Positions 54,878 through 64,000 of a stretch of 64,000 bases of DNA are shown in pieces (position 1 is the stretch's first letter; each line of letters starts with the position of its first letter). A model generated the notes under the pieces. The model was not told the DNA's origin, did no database searches, and saw only the letters and a program-made list of their open reading frames with translations. Source of the DNA: Porpolomopsis calyptriformis (taxonomy: Eukaryota > Basidiomycota > Agaricomycetes > Agaricales > Hygrophoraceae); the NCBI GenBank assembly GCA_951640195.1, contig OX621171.1, forward strand, positions 1-64,000, written 5' to 3'. The position numbers were made by a program, and so were the translations under genes.

Positions 54878-57557
54878 CTATGGCGGTGGAAGAAAAAGTT
54901 CGGTGGATAAACATTTTTCTTCACTGAGCGCCATCCAATGCTCTCCACTGACGAGTACTTCTGACTCCATAGCTGTCAGGCTGATTCCTGCCCTTTCTAG
55001 TATCGCCTTGATCTGTTTCTGGGCCTCGTTGATTTCTCCTTCTTCCTCCTGAAAAAGGACATCCCACTCGGTCATCGGAAGGTCTGGCCTTTTCTGCTCA
55101 CCCGGCAAAAGGTACTCATTCGATTTGAGAATCATTCTGGCCAGCGCCAAGAATGGCCGTCGATATATTTCTGGAAAGCTAGCTTTTAAACAAAAATGAG
55201 GGGATATCATTCATTCACGTGCTCACTTCGACTTTTGGCGACATGTGGAAGCGCTAAAACCATGCGAGAAAGCAACCTTGAGACGTGGTGATTTGCATTT
55301 GTTGAAAAATGACCATGCATATGGTCGAAGTCCCGCGATTGTTCAGTGAGGTGAAGCGTCTCATAGGTATAAAAGTGACCTCCCGAACAATAGCTTGGCG
55401 TGGGGGTGTATACGGCATGCCAAATGCCAGGAGGCATAATTCTGACACATAGAATCAATATATGAGCATGAGTAATCAATTTTTAGAGCGTTAATAATAT
55501 AAAAACTTACAGAATCTCCCCTGCAGAAAGAAACGTCGTGAAAATCTGAGCATGTTGATTCAGTTGGTGTAGTTGACTGAAGCAAATATCCTTGTGCAGG
55601 CTGCGCAACTTGTTCCGGGAGTTGTGACTTTTTGTGTATCTAGGTCGAATAATGGCCCAAATTTTTATCCCGGCGTGCGCATAGATCCAGGTACACAAGC
55701 CGTTAGCATCCTTGTGGGGGAATGTTACGAAGCCAGCATGCGTCAGCAGGTTCCACTGCATCATTTGCCAGGTGCACATCCGAATAACCTGTGGCCCTGG
55801 AAGGACTAGTTCTTGTCGAGTATTCGGCATCTTGTGATGCTTCGACTTGTCCTTTGGAGGGTGCTTCCAAAACTTCGCGAATGATTCATGTTTTGTGAGC
55901 TGGAATGCGAGTGCTTCGTCACTTATTCGACTGTTAAGGTTACTTGTTGAAATAAGCCAATGTACAAGCTCTCAGCACTCTTACCATATAATAGAGGGGG
56001 CGGCATTTCTCAGTGAAGGGGCATCCAGGATATTTCCACAGATGTCTACACCCTCAGATGCCTCGATAAACTCCCCCAGGGAAGAGTGGCTGTGGATGAT
56101 GCCATCTGACTCCTTCTTGGACCTACCGACTGCACGCAATCTTGCGTCTATACAATATTAAACCACAGTAATCGTAGAGATGGATTTTACGTACCATGCC
56201 ACTGAACTGGCTGGCTTAATGGACCCCTTGCTGCCTCAATCTCCTCCTTACAAAACGTCTCCGGACCTTCAAGATGTTGACCCTGTAATATAATGCATCG
56301 CTGATTAGCGAGATGGAGTCGCACGGCTTCATCGATGGCATGAAGTGGTTGGGAAGGTTCTCTTGGTGGGATAACGACATAGTTAGTTTCATCCAAGTCC
56401 CAGTTGTTTATCGAATGGGTTGCAGATGAACCATCAGGTGATTTGGCAAGCACCTCAACTAATTTAGCGTCCTTAACAAAGCTTCAGTTAGCTGATCAAG
56501 AACGAGCACAAAATGATGGACGGACTGCATTTTGATGGCCCGGAACGTGAACCCATGGAAGTACGGTTTGCGACCCATTGGCCCATTGAATCGAGGATGC
56601 GTCCTGGGGAAAGTTCACTCCCCTCAACGAAGTAAAGTAGTCGTGCTTATTCTGGGTGAGGGGTGCTGATGTTATGCGTTATCTTCTTCTTCATAAGGAT
56701 GATGCGATGCGAATAACTTCACATACCAGATATCGTAGCTGGTTGATGTTTTTTTCGACTCGTGGGTTCTTCATCATCGGACAAAGATCGTTTTTGGGGA
56801 AGACTAGCGGCGCTCACTTCTTGGCCCAGTTCATTGGGATGGTTGATGAATCCGATCGCAATAAGATATTGCAGCGAGTCAGATTTCTCTTGAGCGGCAT
56901 CGCTTGAAGTGCCAGCCGTCGCTGGAGAGTCTGACCAAGTGTCGGTCGCAAGCATCTCGTTCCCAAATGACACGACCCTGGATATGTGACTCTTCCAATC
57001 TTCAGTGAGCGATTTAATATCAGCTGTTGCACCCAATATTGATAAGATTACTCACCATATTGAGTCGGATCGTCATCTTCATAAGGCAGACGGTTCTCGT
57101 TTTTGCAACGATCGGCATAGAGTTGGCGACCTGTTTGAGAGTGTCCAAATGAATGGTAGACTCTGACGGCCCATTGCTTCACCGTCTTCAATCGCAATGA
57201 TGCTTGAGTGAGCAGTTTACGATCCTCAAACCACAACTCATGCTGCACGGCCAAACAGAGGTTCTGGAGGTACTGTTTGATTCGTCCTGCATGTCGTACC
57301 TGGTTCTCTGCTTCAAGGCAGCTGTGGCGATGACTCAGGTCAAGGAAAGCAAGGATAGAGCGGTAATGGATGTGTATTTCGCGAGATCGCAGTGAGTTGT
57401 TGTGGTAGAAAAAGAGCTTGAATGTTGTTTGGGTCGATAATTCTGAGAAGCGCCAGAAATTGGACGGTTTATTCAAGAGGGTGGATGTCTTGGCTGGCCA
57501 TAAAGCCTCATCATCAAATAGCTCTCCTTCTTTGTTGGCTATCGGTTGGGTGGCCAT
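54878..57557 (-). CDS. P2, WAVR/FGHS-JmjC fusion (copy B)
   Basis: Same eight-exon gene as 3275-5954 (offset 51603), 764 aa, with intact HKD and distal His motifs. Noticed differences are few: Gly-to-Glu after NELGQ (exon 2) through C/T on the plus strand, and CpG changes near 55217, 56240 and 57434 that are silent or intronic. The upstream CACGTG is present. Confidence 0.85.
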
Positions 57558-58206
57558 GATAATGAACGTATGTGTGGGGGTCACGTGGGTATTTATTCGA
57601 TTAAAGAGTTTGAAAGCTACAAAGACGATATGATTCTATCCAGGACTTGGATTAGATCATGTGCTATAAATGAATGCCGTATTCTCAAGTTTGAGGGTGA
57701 CAAAGAAGCCCTGACGTTTTCTTTGCCATTTGATTCATTCCACTACTCCTTCATCTGGTTGAAGGAGTTATAAATATTACGGTGAAAACCATCATCCTCA
57801 TTATAATTTATTGAAGTGAAGGATACAGATTGTGGAGGTGTGAGGTATACCGCTGAGGAAAGGTGGCTACAATGATCTGTAAGTCCCATGGTAACTTGCA
57901 GCTGCTGTTCGCATGTAAAAAAACAAAAAACATCAAGAAACTTTCATTATCATCTTCGTCTTCATCTTCGTCTTCATCTTCCTTTCGAATCGTGGAGGAA
58001 TGGTAACACTGTTATCAGAGAATTGAGGCTGCCCCCCCTCTATCTCAGCTTGGATCTTGGATCAGTATCAGCTTGGTAAATTCATCTGAATGAAATGCAC
58101 CATGGGATCCCACTGGCTGATCATTATCAGCTGAAAGATTCATTGCTAGCTGTGAAATACTAAATGATCACAATGAGTGAATGTGAACCATGTGTGTCTT
58201 ACAGAC

Positions 58207-59129
58207 CTACCCAAGATCAGCCTCATGGGTAGGTGATGATGTATTTACACCGTATCCATGGGAATCTGGGTTGATATTCTTCTCCTGAACATCGTTAGCC
58301 CACTGTTGGGCTGTATTTTCATTGATGCCAGTAGCAAAGAGAAGCATATAGCATTAGAGCATCCCTAAGCCAAGATGTTGATTTCATTTACTCTCACCGT
58401 TAACTCCAAGGAACAAAGCAAGCGCACAGGTCACACAGTGCCCTCTGTCAAACCGGGGAGGTTTCGTGTGTGATTCTAGCTGCTGGAGACATAGCTGGAA
58501 CCCCCTGCTTAGCCAGTTTGTATGGGTTTCGAATAAAGTATGCCATTCTATGTAGTTTGAATTGGAAAGTATGATGAGATAAGGGAAGCTTGTGTATGCA
58601 GAAGCTGCCTCTTACGGTATAAGGTTGGGTCTTCATGGGTGTATGGAGTCCACCCATTTGCCTTGCATTTCTGAAGGTACTCCCGTCTGCCGAAGAAAGA
58701 GTGGCCAAAAAAGTGATTCATTCTAACTGCCCACGGTATTGTCGTTTTAGGTTGGAAGCTAGAGCCAAAGCTGCCATGGTTTTGTGATAACTCAACCCAG
58801 AGATCAGACCTGAGCCTTTCCAGGTAACGTGTGATACGATTTGCACTGGGATGAGGGTTAGCAACATTCGCCCAGTATTCAAGGTCAAGAAGAGCGATCT
58901 GAAGTGTGGTCGATAGAGGGAGAGTGTAGTGTCGATGTTTGTTTCTGCTTTTGCAAAAAGCATGTAAAATGATCTGCTTTTGCTGGTTCAATTTGAGGGT
59001 CAAGTCAGGTTGTGTGAAAGGGTGGCTGATTTCCTCAAAGAGCCAGATGGTGTCGCTTGGTGGAACAGGAGAGCGATCGTTCGACCACCGATTATTATCC
59101 GCATCCAAGCATCGAGAAGAACACATCAT
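58207..59129 (-). CDS. P3, short WAVR/FGHS-family protein (copy B)
   Basis: Same three-exon gene as 6604-7526, 255 aa. One intronic difference (58571, C/T on the plus strand) and one G/C change in exon 2 (58436) were noticed. The domain signature and the phase-1 intron after DPTLY are identical. Confidence 0.78.
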
Positions 59130-59663
59130 TTGGTTCCAAGGGTAGTTACATTTGGGGGTGGGTGGATAACTGCATGAAAACAAGATAATCAGCATAAAAT
59201 TTATCTAGATGTGGTGAAAAAATAAGCATTCATTCAATCGCATGCGTATAGCCATTGTGGTGCTGGAAGTAGTTTCGTGTGTGAGTCACAGCTCTTGATC
59301 ACTACTTAGGCTCCTCACACATCACTTCATAGCACATCACTTCATAAGTACATAACAGCTAGTTGATATTCACGCATACACAGACAAGATAGCTGGGAGT
59401 TAATCAATACAGTATCAAAGCAACTTGATATGTTATGCGTGACATCACATTTGCATACCAAAATGGGATGGGAGTGGCGCATGTGAACTTGCTAATTTAC
59501 ACCTGCACACAGCTCAACATGTCTACACAGGTTTAGCACAAATCGTATGTAGTAGACTTATATAGTAACTAGCTTGGAATGCAGCAATACAAGTTGATTA
59601 ATATTTGTGGAAAGTTTGATGCGACATGCATGCAGCGTAATAGATGCTAATTCAGTAATTTTA

Positions 59664-60814
59664 TCAAGACCATAACCTCCATGATGGTCTGTAGTTAAGC
59701 TTTCTGTCTCCATAGAGAACCTGAACCTGAGTGTGGTTGCTTTCGAGCATTTCACCTGACGCAATCATCTCCTCCATCCTTTTCAATGCCAACCGTGCAA
59801 ACTCTTCACAGTCCATGTCTATCCAAGCGTCGAATATACCAGCCCACGTAGCTGTGTTTGTAAAGGTATTATTGAGATATATAACTTGAGGCGATGCTTG
59901 TAAACTGGATTTGGGGGAATTTTTTGCTAAGATTCTAGCGGACTGCTTGATAAAGTCAGTAGTACCCTTCACTTTCAAGCTAGTGCCAACCACAAGGAGA
60001 AGATCTAGTTGGCGACTGGGGGTGGTAGTTAACCCAAGATCATTTTGCTGCACGTTTGCTATTTCTTCTCCTCGAGGATGTGGTTCTCCGTAAAGAATGA
60101 TATTGGGTCGGAGTCGAGGCACAGTCGTTCTGCGTTTGCCCTGCTCTACCCTCTTTTCCATATTGATTTGACATTCAGTGCATTCTGGTAGTTGGCCCTC
60201 TTTCAAAGAGGGGTAGTATGGTTCGAGGATAAAAATGGAGGAGCAGCCAGGGCATCGTAGTTCCTCTAGGGATCCATGCAATGGAATGCATCGGGCTGGT
60301 CCATCACTGGGGTGAATTTCTGAGGACATATGTAACCCAGCCTTGAGCTCCAAACCATCGATATTTTGAGTGTAAACACGGAGTAACACTCCTTGGAGGT
60401 CTAGAGCACGAAGGAAATGGTGGAAGGCAGTGGGTTGTGCGATCGCCGCTTTCTCAGCAAGGGTGGCAATGAGCTGACAATGCAGTGATTGTTGCTTTTG
60501 GGTCTAGAACATTAACTTGGTCAACTAATCCTCACTTGAACATATATTTCTCACTACGAGGGATGAGCTAGTAAGCAGATCAGTCAGGTTGACTCCGGTA
60601 AATCCAGATAGTGCGTTGCCAGTATATAAGCCGTCTGGTCCTCTAAAACATGGAATACCTGCAGCCACGGATATTCCTGCTCCTAGAGAGTAGGTAAGTA
60701 TTTCAATGAAACATGATGATGGGTCGATTTACCACAGAGCACGACGATTCTCTTTGCTTTCAGTATTCCATCCATTAGATCTGTTGCACTTTGTTTTATA
60801 GTGGAGGGGAACAT
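59664..60814 (-). CDS. Sirtuin, Hst3/Hst4-like (copy B)
   Basis: Same three-exon gene as 8061-9211. The catalytic exon shows no difference that I could find, and Cys39 in GIPCFRG is also present here. One G/C difference lies in the first intron (near 60703). Strong conservation of both copies suggests a recent duplication. Confidence 0.92.
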
Positions 60815-60886
60815 AATAGCTGAGTTTTTAGCAGTAACACGGTGAAGGATAGTAGGTATTAGATAAGCTAGAAGAATGGTAAGGTA

Positions 60887-62252
60887 TCAAATAAGCAAAT
60901 CTGAGCTACACCGAGGGCAAGTATAGTATGTTTGGTCTGTAACAACTAATAGCTCATAAGAGTCTGTGTTATCTATGCCGAATTCTGCCTCAAGCCAGTT
61001 TTCCCAGTCAGTGTCTATCATATTTAACCGAGACTCCTCAATGAGGTGAGCAGCTATCCATCCAGAGGCTTGGACGACACTGCGTTCCTGTGAAGAAAGC
61101 AACTTTCTAGCCTTGTTCACGATCCTAATATTTCCGGCTGTAAAATAAGTGAGACCTCCCCTAGCTGTGGGTTGGAAAGCAACTTGAAGTATAATTTTTG
61201 GGGTGTCGGCAAACTTCTCTATAGCATAGAGATTGTTAAGATACTGCTGCTGGGTAATGTTGGCAGGGGTTCCTAGGCAAGTAAGATGGGACCATCTTTT
61301 GCAGGACCAGCAGTAGCGTTGTTCCTCTGTATCGGGGGACCAAAGTGAATAACAGTGAGTTGCGCCACATATTTCTGGCTCGCCCTACCACCCAATAGAT
61401 TACTACAGGGTATATGTTTAGTTCAATGAACGCACCTTCAATGCCTGCCTATGCCCATCCCAGAAGTATCTAATAGAAATTTTAGTATAATAGATGGGTT
61501 GGTATTATCGTCAAGCTTACCGCATGTAATACGCGGTTACTGGAGGTTGATCTTCAATCTGATTTTTAATAATAACAATGTCGATTGTATCTACAGTTTA
61601 ATTTTCAGTTCAGTTCAGTTCATTCTTTTATATCTGCTTCTCGATATAATAACCCTCACCTTCCAAGGCTTGCGCATCAATGATATCTGTAGAATCAGAG
61701 CCACACAGCTCTTGCTTTCCAAATGTGTTTATATACCTGTCAAGAGTAAGAAGAACATAGAGTGACAGGAGAAGGAGTAGGTTTTGAGATACAACCTTTT
61801 AGTATCAGCCTTAACATCACTTCTCTCCAACAACTGCTTGGCTGTATACATCCATGAAACCTTAGCAAGATACTTGTTCTAAAGCACATTGTCAACATTG
61901 GGTAGGGTAGCTTGAGCAGGTGTATCACCTTAGTAGTTTTTCTTATTTGTAGGATCAAACCTTTCCAGTAGTCATCCATTATAATATTATTTTCTTCCTT
62001 TGCATGGAGGCCAAGGTGACGGATGAGGCAGCTGTGTTTGAGGGAAATAATCAAATGACTACTATTCAAGCATTATCGATAAACACTTACAAGTCATTCT
62101 TAACGAATTTGCAAGGAGAGCCTATAAAGTTTTGATTTGGAACAAATAGAACAAGGCATAGGTGATATCTCACCATCATTTGGATTAGGAACCTCGAGGT
62201 ATTCTACGACTTTTGCAGATTTCCATTGTTTTTCCTCGGTTGTAGGTGCCAT
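60887..62252 (-). CDS. BAH-PHD protein (copy B)
   Basis: Same eight-exon gene as 9284-10649. Differences noticed: Pro-to-Leu in DSYEP/DSYEL through G/A near 60950, a neighbouring CpG change, and several in introns. All splice sites hold, and the BAH and zinc-finger landmarks are intact. Confidence 0.85.
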
Positions 62253-62381
62253 AATAATAAATCTACGGACCAATGTTGATTATTCGTATTATATTCCCAC
62301 AGCTATATATATGTCACGTGAATGTAGATACACTTTGTCTCGACTATTGCACAAACATAGCTCTCGATCTTAACCTCCAAT

Positions 62382-64000
62382 ATGGCAAACCAGGCAAATG
62401 AAGGTGCAGATTATGACAGTGATATAGATAGGATCATAGCTATGTCCTCACTAGCCAAGGTAAGCCTATCCCTAGTAGTTATGTATCTAATTCGATTCAC
62501 ACAATTAAATCATTACGAGGCTAATAAAACCATAATAAACCAGGAAGGGGATTCGACTTCTAGTGGTTCAGATGATAGTGATATACGTAATATCCTGAAT
62601 ATGCCTTGTGCAGAGAAGATGCCAATGCCAATACCGATGCTAGGAGAAAAACATATGCCTTCCAAAAAACATATATTAATCAACAAAAAGCCAGTATACT
62701 CAGTAAGTGTATATCTGTTTTCAAGGTTAAAGTGCTCACATTATTACAGACAACGTTAATTAGCCTAAATCATCTTAACATCCAGAATTCGGATCAGCAA
62801 TATATATCGATACCTCCATTGGCTCCCTTAGGTCCCCAGCCAGGTCCTTCAAGGGTCCAAAACGCAATAAGTAGAAAGGATAATGACGCTGTATGTCTCA
62901 ATTAACCTATGACAATAATAACTTACATTTATTTATTTTCCAGGTGGCGAAAGCATGGTATGTATTTTAAGAGAAATCATAAGATACTTGCGTATTAATA
63001 CTGGTTAGGTTTAGTGATTATAGCTCTCCTTCAGAGCCTTCGGTGGATATTAGAAGGAACAACTCGCGATTTGAAACCAGACACCAGTGAATAAATCTAT
63101 CATTCGAAATGTTAGGTTAAATACTAAACTTTTAGAAGCTCAACAAGCCGATCATCATCGCCAGCTAGCAATAACGGATCAGATTTCATTGGATCCAGTG
63201 AAAGTGACAGCGCTCATTCTCATTTACTAGCAAAAAATGCCATTCGATTGAATCTACCACGATCTGAGCAAGAGCTTTTTATAGGTATGTTCTTATATTA
63301 TTGGTGGTGATTAGACTCATTAAGGATATTAGACACGAAGCTAGCAGATCCAAGGATATGGGCTTCAGCTTGTCAATCATTGGGATCTGCTAAGCCTGGA
63401 AACCACCTGGATCACGCGGTCATAGAAATTTACCTTTTGAAATCATGGTATATGTCCATTCAACCCCAGATGCCATCTCAGAGATATTCCTACTATCTAG
63501 ACTCGGAAACGGTGAGCAGGGTAATAAGAGAAGAAGAAGACATCCTGTCTACCGAAATCCATAAAACTCTCCTTCTTCCACCTCACGTTGCTATCCCGAA
63601 AAAGCCTGTGTTATTTTTCCCTCCACTATCATGGCAATCTTCTGCAACCCAAAGGCTAGCTTTATTTGATTACCAGCAGGAGAAGGTTCTTGTTTTTAGC
63701 CATGGAGCTCCACTCGAAACCAATATGTACTCAGATTGGACGGAGTGGAATGGCAACTACTATTGGAGGGCTATTGCTAATGTGTTTGGGTGGATCCTGG
63801 GTAGTGAGTTGGATGAGCGAGGTCCCCAAGTAATCGAACCGAATTGGAATACGGTGAAAATCTCGTTTCTATACAGAAGAAGCATATTCATATACATATT
63901 TCAACAGAGTGAGGCCGACACTGGTTCCTGGATGGCATCGCTTTGCCAAGAAATCTTTGATAATGGTTGGATGTATTCCACAGACATTAACCAACACCCA
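62382..64000 (+). CDS. Giant uncharacterised protein (copy B), 5' part only
   Basis: Matches the first seven exons of the gene at 10779-15804, including the 14-nt micro-exon at 62944-62957. It runs into the window end inside the large exon. Frame and splice sites are kept. Differences noticed are CpG-type: CACCGG/CACCAG at an exon 5 donor region (near 63086) and CATCGTCG/CATCATCG in exon 6. The first changes the base before the GT donor, which might weaken splicing. Whether copy B also has the TGA after residue 1548 cannot be seen. Confidence 0.75.

Larger units (their letters stand above)
51603..64000 (+). repeat. Long direct repeat, copy B
   Basis: Copy of 1-12397. All intergenic stretches mirror copy A: 51872-53109, 54545-54877, 57558-58206, 59130-59663 and the 62253-62381 divergent promoter hold the same content and no extra gene. 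It continues beyond the window end. Whether sequence left of 51603 is also shared cannot be seen because the window begins at base 1 of copy A. Confidence 0.97.

Noticed and set aside
1..64000. tRNA or rRNA genes
   Set aside because: I scanned by eye for cloverleaf-like B-box text and rRNA signatures and found none I could support. A covariance-model scan was not possible here.

Overview
The window looks like chromosomal DNA of a filamentous basidiomycete (Agaricomycotina-like). The genes are split by many short GT-AG introns of 43-90 nt with CTRAY-like branch points. The families are ones expanded in mushroom-forming fungi: TET/JBP-type dioxygenase, JmjC, BAH-PHD, sirtuin, alpha-kinase, F-box, DUF6534-type membrane protein, Crinkler-type NTPase/nuclease, Ulp1-like protease, and decayed Ty1/copia and LINE elements. 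All gene models were spliced by eye from reading frames and splice signals. Family names come from motif recognition, not from a search.

Layout. (1) Bases 1-12397 recur at 51603-64000 in the same orientation at about 99.7% identity; both copies run off the window, so the true repeat is longer. It carries a small gene, three members (P1, P2, P3) of an unrecognised family with a WAVRxxHSFGHS-like signature, P2 being fused to a JmjC domain, an Hst3/4-type sirtuin, a BAH-PHD protein, and the start of a very large uncharacterised gene that is complete only in copy A (10779-15804). (2) 16.2-18.2 kb is a tandem array of about 148-bp units that can fold on themselves. (3) 18.7-21.5 kb holds two opposed, decayed copia fragments. 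(4) 21.8-26.6 kb has a Crinkler-type NTPase/nuclease gene broken by one in-frame stop and a divergent unknown gene. (5) 26.7-32.4 kb has TPR remnants, two small unknown genes and a decayed DUF6534-like gene. (6) 33.1-48.7 kb is bracketed by inverted copies of one repeat family and contains an alpha-kinase, a TET/JBP dioxygenase, a large PHD-like zinc-finger protein, a Ulp1-like protease and an AT-hook protein, plus two LINE tails with clear target-site duplications. (7) 48.8-51.2 kb is an inverted duplication of an F-box gene around a copia RNase H scrap.

How it may fit together: the duplicated segment is a dense set of apparently intact chromatin-type genes (histone deacylase, JmjC, BAH-PHD), and the bracketed segment adds a putative 5-methylcytosine oxidase and a SUMO-protease-like enzyme. 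Most differences between the two long copies are C/T or G/A changes, mostly at CpG, which is what decay of methylated cytosine would leave. My best candidate for an undescribed system is a duplicating chromatin-modifier island in methylated, transposon-rich DNA, with the P1/P2/P3 family as its novel component. That interpretation is inference; the repeat, the gene structures and the CpG pattern are read directly from the sequence.
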